Assembly (NCBI GenBank): GCA_019510465.1 | Contig: JAEKKH010000165.1 | Span: forward strand, 1 to 42,571 | Direction: 5' to 3' | Origin: Burkholderiales bacterium | GTDB taxonomy: Bacteria > Pseudomonadota > Gammaproteobacteria > Burkholderiales > Burkholderiaceae_C | DNA length: 42,571 bases | Shown: positions 37,101 through 42,571 of the stretch, one piece after another | Position numbering within the stretch: position 1 is the first letter of the stretch | How the letters are laid out: each line of letters opens with the position of its first letter | Made by a program: the position numbers and the translations under genes | Notes under the pieces: generated by a model | The model's database searches: none | Seen by the model: the letters and a program-made list of their open reading frames with translations, nothing else | What the model was told of the DNA's origin: nothing

Positions 37101-38229
37101 TCGCGTGGCCCCCGAGCTGCGCAAGGGCGCGACCCCGGTCCGGCGCGTGCTGGACGGCGTGCAGTTCACGACCTATGTGGTCGCCTGGGGCTCCAGCCTG
37201 CATGGCGTGGACGGCGAGGTGCTGAGCCAGACCGCCACCTGGGCGTTCAACACGGCGTTCGCGGCCGACGCCGTGCGGATCTCCGGCGTGCGTTTCGGGG
37301 GGCTGCTCGACCGCAAGCTGTCGGACGGCGCGACGAGGACGGCGTCCAGCAAGCTCTACACGAAATGGCTGCCCGCCGTCGACGACACCGCCACCACGGC
37401 CGCGGGGATCGTCACGCTGGGCAACGGCGTGCAGGACCTGCTGGGCCTGCACACCAGCGCCAAGGGCCTGGTCGCCAAGCCCGACTTCGGCTGGGTGCAC
37501 GACCTGCGCGTCGCCGTGACCGGCGGGTACGCCGGCGTCAACGGCCTGAACTGGCGCGCGTCGATGCGGCGCAGTTTCGGCGACCCGGCGGCGGATGACG
37601 CGGCCGGGCGGCGCGCGAATTTCTGGCTGAAGATCGGCACCGGGGTGGCGGCAGCGGTGCTGGTGGGCGATTCGATCATGCAGAAGGCGATCGCGTCGAA
37701 CTCGTCGCAAAACGTCAACAACCAGAACGGCAGCAACCAGAACCAGAACCAGAACCAGAATGGCCAGCCGACCCCGGGCGTGTCGCCGTCGACCCCGGCG
37801 GGCCTGCCCACGCCGGGCGGCGCCGCGACACCGGCGCCCACGGCCACCGCCACGCCGGCGCCGACGACCACGCCGGGCACGCCGACCACCCCGGGCACGC
37901 CCGGCAAGGGCCGCCCGCCAGGCACGCCGCGGCCGACCCACGCGCAGGTGATCGTCACGGCGGGCGATCCGCGGCGCGACACGCTGTGGGGTATCGCCGC
38001 CAGCAATGAGCGCAGCCTGCTCACGACGACCCAGCTGGACGCGGCGCGCGCCGCCGGCGGTGGCGACGATGCGCAGGCGCTGGCAGCGCTCAAGCAGCTG
38101 TTCCAGCTCAACCCGCAGCGCGGCTTCCGGCCCGAGCTGATGGACGGCGTGGCCAGCGCGCTGCCGGGCGACCCGGACACCCTGCAGCCCGGCTGGCGGA
38201 TCGACGTGGACAACCCGGCGGTGTCATGA
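28141..38229 (+). CDS. Giant 3362-residue multi-domain protein, candidate T3SS substrate
   Basis: Not recognised as a named family. ATG 28141 has AGAGGAG seven bases upstream and lies 24 bases after sctU. Visible order: Ser/Thr/Gly/Pro N-terminus; Ala-rich helical and coiled-coil region (about 20-720); an unknown globular region (about 735-1280); hydrophobic segments (1280-1335 and 1420-1480); a low-complexity linker (1480-1630); an Arg-rich part (1634-1687). Then an HExxH zincin-like region (1715-2005; HEGTH 1906-1910, candidate third ligand Glu1950), a His/Cys clan-CD-like region (His2269, Cys2310), twin repeats (2491-2587 and 2658-2746), a membrane-like helix (about 2757-2775), a second (3162-3180), an Asn/Gln then Pro/Thr linker, and a C-terminal LysM-like domain (3269-3360). 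No Sec signal is present. It could be an effector, a processed pre-effector or an extracellular part of the apparatus. Confidence 0.9.
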   Translation: MSTPGLTASGSGTPFTPLLFNPNNDQAAQAAARARALAAAQAAAAAAEAAARAAREAAAAAAKKAAASRQAAQEAAATAAKKGATQADKDAAAKARQQAATDDADAQRKASASDLAQKKATLEDSKRDDLKAGRDPAANPSAATVKAQADFDAAGKEDAIVNPPAGADDPLAAAQADAAAKFKAFSAATNSGDHAKADAARAAWLDAVQHQMQVAALESGAKGQDQKAAVQSQLDGVLKAIDKDGTFDRASVGKALQPLTDQLGAAAPDQIRAGMEYQSESDAGQTQIADVQGRIKDLQAKADAADAAAAAPKVYGPYVPGREPTQPLLTTSAAGGGPPWLTPAQQKAAAAHDALDAAKDKLANLEAVYGHTDPKNEKNNTIGTLQADYNANCATTAAAQAKAAYLKLSGDPSASPKDLAAAYDAWQGAVDQQTLALKLQDATNASAALLRATQDRTAAQAALKSQPANPFLTTTTSSFGQTDLLVSDNAPAGAQTPQQRLASANAAFTAATKKSQDAQAALDQVWTDQKSGKNGLGLDISGTVDDAGGVRQALTTAQADLSSAQSDFDAAQFGRIGAPTLADARTRLGLAQQAVDLAQAKVKRLDAMQALRQAQMSTDGGAQPADLDTLAANVRDAQKTVDDLQGTRLVSPDDRKALVTTTLPDESRTLAGLDQQIKAARDKGDTDSPALKSLLDQREWLDDKITLQKNAVTLEDAQDAASAAPYEYGRSTRLGGVDLTRTGHSDEADAALTWGITPGGPDGHPKISGMPSNIRPSDVKVEKDGDTWYAVFGKDSGAYAVRWTGGRFPVRSYADGSRQGDIAIEKGHKYKLDPATARLWEATNTDPGVGRSALVVAKDNYDKALAKFKLDPQTDAAGKAVLGPDGRLSTAMTTNVAGQPVAAIDFNTDQSAARTAADADVARLSRTLADAKAAAAAAPADATLKAAQAKAQSDYDLAASNQAAIGAVVDWQQARLTRQIDDADTRNGRPALMCYATPPQQTEDKLYKIAVSKVADWRSMQQKVAVGGAQHELDAAQAAFDQWHGAHSYLSTESVDASPQYQALQAAHGKLDLAGRELTLAATTDSDARQKAYIAQNLAPGKESDPHELYQLFNKDPQVMAQSIIDQDYIRNGGVPQTYAGRDAIGKMVSGELYTNADATRPIVDQIVKVGGDNAKVTIIPVVYAMDADADKGGGIVKTALFKVQDGSDPNSFKFVDAYGERYDSVDDYRGNNNLPVDGVNLAMPKDGAFTLDANGNVELFTGKAHTETGWQHFTRVTHFDAVVGVVGLAAGIVLEVGSAGILTEIAAPLAIASTAYLAGTSAQDLANRSQHGLSIDPFTNREAGMDWLNLGASALALPGLGSAARVSSETAALTRAGVDADSIAVVTSKGRALLRNGTDVTDHAQDYHLIAGSTSLTNATRVTAGVLGGAGMADQTLYVAQNWSTMTSAEREQQGDGLLLNLGMMVGGHAAGRIAGARAARGVDPAPATSVDTTLATDTTAPLGHDAAAGLGTDTSGTRSVRASTVRGHGEADDAPHVTLVDDRTAGTGTTASTNGAPHVDPVDFSRGTPATATAAAPAVAHPDDVVPSTSAAAPHVDTEPAPIDLAATDTLLSDPAGVTAAGDADTGPTGRSPAAVARQQARRERLEARGRRLLDRVVAARDERAARAGGGANGVRGARGAPGATVRGASADAVIDAARVGHEVPQPETDLVGPGWYLETMKRAAMHPAVRAKITERLAEFNDVAPEAMAPRVEAMFGDGAQVDAALGLPGTQRSFLGMVRDALGELEHEGQRVELDGYAPANAPWADTYAIRPSRPPQLRTATDLATALDNTTRQAGRIATAIRNGDMKVELLDHDAYVSTHAKLGGEGDSPLAFTRGHTIYLDAGRGDGGDQGWALLVDAVHEGTHALDNLSGYDVGRDYSIQFDGETLAAGRHEARSVFPGGDQEARAYFHQLEFARAMGLSNETFGDARFPATLPAGTFGAGDGMEGIHAHIQWRYPNALDNRARLSPGSLSRPPIDYQRAGSTGPKRSADTAAGVRDTGWTLDSSRYGSRVADGTLIDVLRAGGRLDGADVVVYPVRYSDETGLATNALTDGLAGIAREGDADVDTATTPVAYRTLDAALAARRPGDGSFERHDVAIVARSGREAGGDAAPAQVLARLRFREDDPSALAGLDRNPVPAGDVRVAWPAGWKPGEPLISGQGDDAVDLLNAPALDAPLAVNVFRRRAADLRLFSDEHRGVNERTGQKVDEEFPVPEGYYAIETHGADTGRWVMGPDGRAMNAAEVAGLVRQDPQWQGRPVFLNVCQAGEGRVQFAQELASELGVDVYGADGQVKLGGRALADAPDTAISSLSLARTPSNPHQPAPAFRRYRPGLKIAGITEGGREVFGPGKGLGVRPEFDAAGIEPGSTTRGVAATPPPAAPAFKAAKFRLPEHAALDIDTMDWATRATQADAEAAGTPLPLAQAGAAEAAIAGALRADPAAGSRDFFVVSRRGPGRAIADARGVDTSKGYATFDDAVAALDQNRKLRGGAWVHRVRGANVDPATLGKGAHLASDEIAGSIFVDRQRQPTALVVANPAADAWADLAPAGNAARAQGGALVQPRVLTLADADEVVAHADQLVAQYRPGSGRTAPPAAAALVDALTQSRRLGARTRFVVSDKAPAEVFPDGATTLDGERNFKSFKDAAQAAQAKGGGWVYRAELPQVRSKGQPVPWDVEGGLHVYDDGAVMPVGVARTDAAAWTRPGALRVATTATAGVLAFAGASYLARELPFNLPHDTLTLAAIGTMVRSAAKVSRFGHAGRWQSRFVDMQQTAASRADFESALRRLDALDGSPGTTNLSQAVGAFRRTDRALSGTKADARADAIRAALKPLAEAAGAPGHVLVDTLAGHVDSKARFDVALDRHAAFLRHLTDAGARAGVRRFAAGMHDKVDDQGVATGPITGFRRQFGDVQGALVGWERGGPSALSDDALKTGLKDAVRQLRVAPELRKGATPVRRVLDGVQFTTYVVAWGSSLHGVDGEVLSQTATWAFNTAFAADAVRISGVRFGGLLDRKLSDGATRTASSKLYTKWLPAVDDTATTAAGIVTLGNGVQDLLGLHTSAKGLVAKPDFGWVHDLRVAVTGGYAGVNGLNWRASMRRSFGDPAADDAAGRRANFWLKIGTGVAAAVLVGDSIMQKAIASNSSQNVNNQNGSNQNQNQNQNGQPTPGVSPSTPAGLPTPGGAATPAPTATATPAPTTTPGTPTTPGTPGKGRPPGTPRPTHAQVIVTAGDPRRDTLWGIAASNERSLLTTTQLDAARAAGGGDDAQALAALKQLFQLNPQRGFRPELMDGVASALPGDPDTLQPGWRIDVDNPAVS
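33280..34160 (+). other. Zincin-like (HExxH) region of the giant protein
   Basis: Residues about 1714-2007. VHEGTHALDN gives a His-Glu-x-x-His zinc motif (codons 33856-33870), and 40 residues on DQEARAYFHQ supplies a Glu followed by Ala-x-Ala-Tyr, the pattern of a gluzincin third ligand. A peptidase role is inferred; the rest of the region is not recognised. Confidence 0.6.
34840..35280 (+). other. Clan-CD-like (caspase/C80/CHAT-type) region of the giant protein
   Basis: Residues about 2234-2380. The pair GYYAIETHGAD (His2269) and RPVFLNVCQAGEG (Cys2310), then FAQELASELGVDVYGADG, reproduces the His-Gly ... Cys-x-x-Gly ... Val-Tyr-Gly-Ala layout of clan CD cysteine peptidases, which often process toxins autocatalytically. 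Confidence 0.6.
35611..35901 (+). repeat. Internal protein repeat copy 1 (97 residues)
   Basis: Residues 2491-2587. Shares with copy 2 the pattern F-V-V-S at the start, a F-x-D-A-x-x-A helix, G-G-x-W-V-x-R in the middle and A-D-A-W at the end. Identity is at protein level only; the DNA copies are clearly diverged. Confidence 0.65.
36112..36378 (+). repeat. Internal protein repeat copy 2 (89 residues)
   Basis: Residues 2658-2746. Starts RFVVSDKAPAEVFPDGATTL, contains GGGWVYRAELPQV and ends DAAAW. The opening and the WVYRAE strand faintly recall ADP-ribosyltransferase toxins, but the key Arg is Ser here, so that is only a remote possibility. Confidence 0.65.
37735..37758 (+). repeat. Short tandem repeat AACCAG x4 coding for an Asn-Gln run
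   Basis: Four perfect 6-base copies, with degenerate units on each side, in the linker between the last membrane-like helix and the LysM-like domain of the giant protein. Copy number changes would keep frame and only lengthen the linker. Confidence 0.85.
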
Positions 38230-38294
38230 CCTCGCGACGCGTGCCCGCCACCGCCGCCGCCGGCGACCGTCCCCGCGGCCGGCCGGAACGCGGG

Positions 38295-38963
38295 TCAACG
38301 GCCGTCGGCGATCCGGGTCCGGCCCAGCTCGCGCAGCAGCCAGGCGCGCGCCGTCACCCACTCGCGCTTGACGGTGGCGGGCGACACGTCGAGCGCCACC
38401 GCCGTCTGGGCCACGCTGAGGCCGCAGAAATAGCGCAGCTCGACGACGCGGCCTTGCTGCGGATCGAGCCGCTCCAGTTTGCGCAGCGCCTGGTCGACCG
38501 CGATCAGGTCGGGGCCGTCGTCGCCGGGCGCCTGGGCCGCGAGGCCGGGCAGGGTGCCGCGCGCCTCGTACAGCGCGTCCAGGCTCAGCACTTCGACGCC
38601 GCCGCCGCGCTTGGCGGCCTGGCGCGAACGCGCATGGTCGATGAGGATGTGGCGCATCATCGTGGACGCCCAGCAGAAGAAGTGGGCGCGCGATGCCCAG
38701 GGCGTCGGGCCCTTGTCGGCCAGGCGCAGGTAGACCTCGTGGACGAGCGCCGTGCCCTGCAGGGTGTGGCCCTCGCGCTCGCGTTGCAGGTGGCGCCGGG
38801 CCATGCGCCGCAGGTCCTCGTAGACCAGGGTCACCACGCGCGCCAGCGCCTCGTCGTCGCCGCCCGACCAGCTTGCCAGCAGGCGCGTCACCTCGCCCGG
38901 CGGCGAGGCCACGCCGGCCGCGTCGCCGGCGCGTCGACTTCGATCGTCCGTCCCGTGGTCCAT
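38295..38963 (-). CDS. ECF-type RNA polymerase sigma factor, kinase-associated kind
   Basis: 222 residues. Region 2 includes LVYEDLRRMARRHLQRE, LQGTALVHEVYLRLAD and HFFCWASTMMRHILIDHARS. Region 4 holds a helix-turn-helix, FCGLSVAQTAVALDVSPATV then KREW. This is the ECF-like group in which the acidic DAED of region 2.2 is replaced by a Thr-containing stretch (here Gln-Gly-Thr-Ala, Thr71). In the related Vibrio EcfP/PknT and Xanthomonas EcfK/PknS pairs, phosphorylation of such a Thr by a neighbouring Ser/Thr kinase activates the sigma factor. A kinase gene lies 1.3 kb away here. ATG 38963 is preferred; GTG 38996 would add 11 residues. No anti-sigma gene is present. Confidence 0.88.
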   Translation of the reverse strand: MDHGTDDRSRRAGDAAGVASPPGEVTRLLASWSGGDDEALARVVTLVYEDLRRMARRHLQREREGHTLQGTALVHEVYLRLADKGPTPWASRAHFFCWASTMMRHILIDHARSRQAAKRGGGVEVLSLDALYEARGTLPGLAAQAPGDDGPDLIAVDQALRKLERLDPQQGRVVELRYFCGLSVAQTAVALDVSPATVKREWVTARAWLLRELGRTRIADGR

Positions 38964-39065
38964 CCGTGTCCGCCCGTGATCGAGTTGAATCGGCACCGGC
39001 GCGGGGGGCTCCCGGACACGCGGTGCGCGGCCCGGATTATGGTGGCGGCGCGAAATGCTCGCATA

Positions 39066-39092
39066 ACCCCTTGGGGTATCGACATGTGTCGA
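39066..39092. promoter_or_regulatory. Two adjacent palindromes upstream of the sigma factor gene
   Basis: ACCCC-TT-GGGGT (39066-39077) and TCGACA-TG-TGTCGA (39079-39092) lie side by side in the 171-base gap between the LuxR-type gene and the sigma factor gene. Dyads of this size are typical operators for dimeric regulators; which protein binds is unknown. Confidence 0.45.
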
Positions 39093-39134
39093 CCCCGCCG
39101 GGGCGCCCGCCCATCGATTCGTGGGATTGCGCGT

Positions 39135-39962
39135 TCAGGCTCCCAGCATCTGGCGCGAGGCCTGCGCGAGCTGCACGCGGTTGTGCACGGCGAAGCGGTT
39201 GCGCAGCTGGCGCATGTGGTAGTCCACCGCGTGCGACGAGATGCGCAGGTGGTGCGCGATGCGCTTGTCGCTCTCGCCGCGGGCGACGTGGCCCAATATC
39301 TCGCGTTGCACCGGCGTCAGCGCGGCGCCGGGCTCGGCGCGATCGGGCAGGCCGCTGTAGCGCGTGAAGTACTCGTGCAGGCAGAACCCGATGGTGAGGA
39401 CCTGGCCGATCAGCTCGCCCGACAGCAGCCGGCGGTCGGGGTCGCGCGCCAGCAGGCTGACGAAGTGGCGCCGGCCGTCCGGCTCTCCGGGCAGCACGAG
39501 CAGCGCGCCGCCGCGCATGCCGGTGCCGGCCAGGTCGGCCACGAAGCGGCGCAATGGCGCCCGCGGCGGGACGTCGGCCGCCTCGGCCTCGAGCTGGGCG
39601 AGCGTCCACACGGCGGGCAGGCTCGAGCGCGCGGCGCGGACCAGCCGCGGATCGACCTCATAGTGGCGTTCGGCGCAGTAATGGCGGATCCAGCGCGGGT
39701 CGGCGTGGGCGGTGCACATCGACACCGGCCGTGGCGCGTCGCGTGACGGCATGAGCGCCCCGAAGGCGAGCCAGTCGCAGCCGGTGGCGGCCAGCATGTC
39801 GTCGATGGCGCGGCGGCGTCCCTCGGCGTCGCGCGCGGCGAGCAAGGCGGCCAGCGGGCCGGGCACGATGGCGCCGCGTTCAGGCGGACGCAGGATCGGC
39901 GGCGGTTCGTCGTGGAGCAGGATCGGCGGGCAGCGGCCGTCCTCGCGTGGGCTGTCGTTCAT
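39135..39962 (-). CDS. LuxR-family regulator with autoinducer-binding-like domain (LuxR solo)
   Basis: 275 residues. After a Pro-rich tail of about 45 residues comes an autoinducer-binding-type domain. DPRWIRHYCAERHYEVDPRL and the later SLPAVWTL keep the Trp, Tyr, Asp-Pro and second Trp that line the acyl-homoserine-lactone pocket in TraR/LuxR proteins. The C-terminus is a LuxR helix-turn-helix (LTPVQREILGHVARGESDKR, then ISSHAVDYHMRQLRNRF). No luxI-type synthase is in the window, so it is a solo regulator here. It lies upstream of the sigma factor gene on the same strand and diverges from the kinase gene. ATG 39962 has GAGG six bases before it. Confidence 0.9.
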   Translation of the reverse strand: MNDSPREDGRCPPILLHDEPPPILRPPERGAIVPGPLAALLAARDAEGRRRAIDDMLAATGCDWLAFGALMPSRDAPRPVSMCTAHADPRWIRHYCAERHYEVDPRLVRAARSSLPAVWTLAQLEAEAADVPPRAPLRRFVADLAGTGMRGGALLVLPGEPDGRRHFVSLLARDPDRRLLSGELIGQVLTIGFCLHEYFTRYSGLPDRAEPGAALTPVQREILGHVARGESDKRIAHHLRISSHAVDYHMRQLRNRFAVHNRVQLAQASRQMLGA

Positions 39963-40226
39963 GGCGTGCCTCGATGGGTTTGTCGTTCTCTCCTTGCATA
40001 GCGAGAAGCGGCGCGCCGCAGGCTCATGGCGTTACGCAGCGATACACATTCGCGTCGTCGCCCGGCGCGCTCCGCCGTCGAGCGGCGCGCGCTGCTCGAC
40101 CGTGGCGCCGCCGCACGCCGGTTCGCCTCGATACACACCGCGGGCCGCGGACGAGGTAACCTCCGCGGCCGAAGGACATACCCCCGGAGGCATTCGCGCC
40201 GGCCGGCCGCTGCGAAGGAGCTCGAT
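39963..40226. promoter_or_regulatory. Divergent intergenic region between LuxR-type and kinase genes
   Basis: 264 bases without a gene that must carry both promoters. It is GC-rich, with small dyads such as CCGCGG-N12-CCGCGG (around 40146-40169). I see no convincing sigma-70 -35/-10 pair and no lux box. Confidence 0.4.
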
Positions 40227-42571
40227 GTGACGGACACGACCACCGATCCCGCCCGTTGGCAACGCGTGAAGGACCTGCTCGCGCGGGCGCTGGAGATGCC
40301 GCCCGACGACCGCGCGCGCTTCCTGGAGCAGGCGTGCGGCGGCGACGGGAGCCTGCGCGCGGAGATCGAGTCGCTGCTGGCGTTCTCGCACGATGCCGAG
40401 GAGCGGCTGCACTCGCTGCCGCAGGACTGGATCGCCGACGCCGTGCGCTCGTCGGGCCGCAACTGGATCGGACGCCGCCTCGGCGCATGGTGCATCGTCG
40501 CGCGCATCGGCGGCGGCGGCATGGGCGAGGTCTACCGCGCCGAGCGCGTGGATGGCCAATTCGCACAGGAGGTGGCCATCAAGGTCATGCGCGACGGTTT
40601 CAACCCCGAGGGCCTGGCGGCGCGCTTCAAGGCGGAGCGCCAGATCCTCGCGAGCCTCGACCATCCCAACCTCGCGAAGGTGCTCGACGGCGGCATCACG
40701 GAGGACGGCGAGCCCTACTTCGTCATGGAACTCGTCGACGGTGAACCCATCGACGCCTACGTGGCGCGCCGCAAGCTGTCCATCGACGAGCGCGTGCGCC
40801 TGTTCCGCAGCGTGTGCCAGGTGGTGCATTACGCGCACCAGAAGCGCGTCGTGCACCGCGACCTCAAGGCCGACAACATCCTCGTGCGCCACGACGGCGT
40901 GGTCAAGCTGGTGGACTTCGGCATCGCCAAGCGCATCGACCCCGGCGCGGCGGGTCCGGTCACCCGCACGGCCACGGCGCAGCGCGCCATGACGCTGGTC
41001 TACTCGAGTCCCGAGCAGGTGCGCGGCGGCGACATCACGCCCGCCAGCGACATCTATTCGCTGGGCGTCGTGCTGTACCGGCTGCTCACCAGCGCCAGCC
41101 CGTACCCGCCGACGGCCACCGACAGTCCCTACGAGCTCACGCGCGCCATCTGCGACACCGAGCCGCTGCCGCCGAGCGCGGCGGCCTCGACGCAGCCCGA
41201 CAGCGTGCGGCGGCGCCTGCGTGGCGACCTCGACGCCGTCGTGATGATGGCGCTGCGCAAGGATCCCGCGCGGCGCTACGCGTCGGCCGAGGCGATGTCC
41301 GAAGACCTGTTCCGCCACCTCGAAGGCCTGCCCGTGCAGGCGCGCCGCGGCGCCTGGAGCTACCGCGCCGGCCGCTTTCTGCTGCGCAACCGCGCGGTGG
41401 TGGGCGCGGTGATGGCGGCCAACCTCGCGCTCGTGGCCGGCATCGGCGTGGCAGGCTACGAGGCGTGGCAGGCCAACCAGCAACGAACCCGCGCGGAGCG
41501 AGACTTTGCCCGCCTGCACCAGCTGGCCGGCGTGTTCGTGTTCGACATCCACGACGCGATCCAGAACCTGCCGGGGTCGATGGCCGCACGCCGCCTGGTC
41601 GTGCAGACCGCGCTGAAATACCTCCAGGACTCCAGCGCCGAGACGGCGGCCGACTCGCCGGCCAATCGTGCGCTGCGCACCGAGATCGCGGCCGGCTACC
41701 GCAAGGTCGGCGACATCCTGGGGCGGCCGTACGTGGCCAACCTCGGCGACCCGAAGGGCGCGCGCGAGAACTACGAGCGCGCCCGCGCCCAGCTCGAGCC
41801 GCTGGTGGCCGCGAGCCCGCTCGCCTCGACCGCGGGCCGCGCCGCGCGCCGCGAGCTGGCGCTGACGCTCAAGAGCGAGGGGGCGCTGCTCGACGCGCTC
41901 GGCAAGTACAAGGAGGCCGAGGCGACGATCCAGTCGGCGCTGCCGTTGTTCAGGCAGCTCGCCGACGCGTCCGACGCCACGCCGGCCGACCGGCTCGCGC
42001 TGGCGAGTGTCTACACGTCCCTCAGCGTCGTGCAGTTCGACGAGTCCCACCTGCCCGACTACCTCAAGAGTTCGAACGAATCGCTCGCGCTGCTGCAGGC
42101 GCTGCTCGCAAGGACGCCCGACGACCGCGACACGCTGCTGCAGCAGGCCGCGGTGCGCGACCTGCGCGGCCAGTACCTGTCCCAGGCCGACGACAGCCCC
42201 GCCGGCCGCCAGGCCACCGTGGCTTCGTTCGTCCAGGCGGCGCAGGCCCTCGAGCGCATCCACGCGCGCGAGCCCGACCGCGCGGACATCACGCGCAAGC
42301 TGGCCGGCTCGCTGAGCAACGTCGGCTCCGCGCTGTCCTATGCCGGCGACCTGAAGGGGGCCACCGACAAGCTGCGCCAGGCGATCGCGCTGCTGGCCGG
42401 GCTCGCGGCGCGCGATCCGCTGGACATGGATTCGCGCGGCACGCAGGCCCTGGTCACGACCAACCTCAGCGACCTGCTGCGCGAGATCCACGAATACGAC
42501 GACGCCGTGCGCAACGGCAACGACGCCATCGCGATGTTCGGCCGCATGGCCGACGGCGCGCGCCTGGACGC
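40227..42571 (+). CDS. Transmembrane Ser/Thr protein kinase with C-terminal TPR-like region (3' end outside window)
   Basis: At least 781 residues, open at the right edge. An N-terminal helical part (1-80) is followed by a complete Hanks-type kinase domain: glycine loop IGGGGMGEVY, VAIKV (Lys119), VVHRDLKADNILV (Asp211), VDFGIAKR (Asp230) and the SPEQVRGG substrate loop. One membrane helix lies at about residues 388-408 (AVVGAVMAANLALVAGIGVA). The outer part is helical with TPR-like units (YKEAEATIQSALPLF). The GTG start has GAAGGAG at 40214-40220. Kinases of this build sit next to sigma factors of the type at 38295 in other proteobacteria, and are a likely partner here. All catalytic residues are present. 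Confidence 0.93.
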   Translation, partial: MTDTTTDPARWQRVKDLLARALEMPPDDRARFLEQACGGDGSLRAEIESLLAFSHDAEERLHSLPQDWIADAVRSSGRNWIGRRLGAWCIVARIGGGGMGEVYRAERVDGQFAQEVAIKVMRDGFNPEGLAARFKAERQILASLDHPNLAKVLDGGITEDGEPYFVMELVDGEPIDAYVARRKLSIDERVRLFRSVCQVVHYAHQKRVVHRDLKADNILVRHDGVVKLVDFGIAKRIDPGAAGPVTRTATAQRAMTLVYSSPEQVRGGDITPASDIYSLGVVLYRLLTSASPYPPTATDSPYELTRAICDTEPLPPSAAASTQPDSVRRRLRGDLDAVVMMALRKDPARRYASAEAMSEDLFRHLEGLPVQARRGAWSYRAGRFLLRNRAVVGAVMAANLALVAGIGVAGYEAWQANQQRTRAERDFARLHQLAGVFVFDIHDAIQNLPGSMAARRLVVQTALKYLQDSSAETAADSPANRALRTEIAAGYRKVGDILGRPYVANLGDPKGARENYERARAQLEPLVAASPLASTAGRAARRELALTLKSEGALLDALGKYKEAEATIQSALPLFRQLADASDATPADRLALASVYTSLSVVQFDESHLPDYLKSSNESLALLQALLARTPDDRDTLLQQAAVRDLRGQYLSQADDSPAGRQATVASFVQAAQALERIHAREPDRADITRKLAGSLSNVGSALSYAGDLKGATDKLRQAIALLAGLAARDPLDMDSRGTQALVTTNLSDLLREIHEYDDAVRNGNDAIAMFGRMADGARLD

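Noticed and set aside
26977-37941. Minus-strand open frame of 3654 codons antisense to sctU and the giant gene
   Set aside because: It is an effect of very high GC content and codon bias: its translation is a His/Arg/Gly/Val-rich string without domains, while the plus-strand frame has motifs, a ribosome binding site and operon context.
38226-39746. Plus-strand open frame of 506 codons overlapping the giant gene stop as ATGA
   Set aside because: The overlap is suggestive, but the frame is wholly antisense to the sigma factor and LuxR-type genes, which have clear motifs, and its own product has none.
40030-42491. Minus-strand open frame of 819 codons antisense to the kinase gene
   Set aside because: The plus strand encodes a kinase with all catalytic motifs that simply runs off the window end; the antisense frame has no recognisable domain.

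Overview
The window is about 42.6 kb of very GC-rich DNA with dense, third-position-GC-heavy coding. It most likely comes from a Burkholderiales betaproteobacterium: smc, a zipA-type gene and a ligA with the Burkholderiales-style N-terminal motif all occur, along with an NfeD/slipin pair. A Roseateles/Mitsuaria/Rubrivivax-like host is my guess from general character only.

Layout. (1) 1-13717 is housekeeping and accessory DNA: the 3' part of smc, zipA, a GNAT acetyltransferase, an orphan LanC-like protein (minus strand), a TPR-methyltransferase, a lipoprotein esterase, a HAD phosphatase, an RDD membrane protein, a minus-strand nfeD-slipin-small-protein operon, then ligA. (2) 13778-28116 is a compact non-flagellar type III secretion system (T3SS). 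On the minus strand lie sctQ, sctR and a small unknown gene. Diverging on the plus strand lie sctV, S, C, D, F, I, J, K, L, N, O, T and U, mostly joined by ATGA/GTGA overlaps. (3) 28141-38229 is one 3362-codon gene, 24 bases behind sctU with its own strong ribosome binding site. Its product has an N-terminal helical/coiled-coil third, hydrophobic segments, an HExxH zincin-like region, a His/Cys clan-CD-like region, twin ~95-residue repeats, a membrane-like helix, an Asn/Gln linker and a C-terminal LysM-like domain. (4) 38295-42571 is regulatory: an ECF sigma factor of the kinase-associated kind, a LuxR-type regulator with an autoinducer-binding-like domain, and a divergent transmembrane Ser/Thr kinase cut by the window end.

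How it fits together. Regions 2-4 look like a self-contained island in which a minimal T3SS exports, or displays, the giant protein, with the kinase/sigma/LuxR block as candidate control. Three features stand out. SctU has lost the NPTH self-cleavage motif (HSAR at residues 263-266). No SctP ruler, SctW gatekeeper, translocator or chaperone gene is recognisable. The giant multi-domain protein is the only obvious substrate. The sctQ/sctV divergent region carries a TTCGC-N15-TTCGT box and a GGAACC-type box, so two different kinds of regulator may enter there.

Limits: all family calls are by eye from motifs, order and length; no database search was run. Start codons of sctQ, sctV, the methyltransferase and the sigma factor are uncertain and are discussed in each entry.
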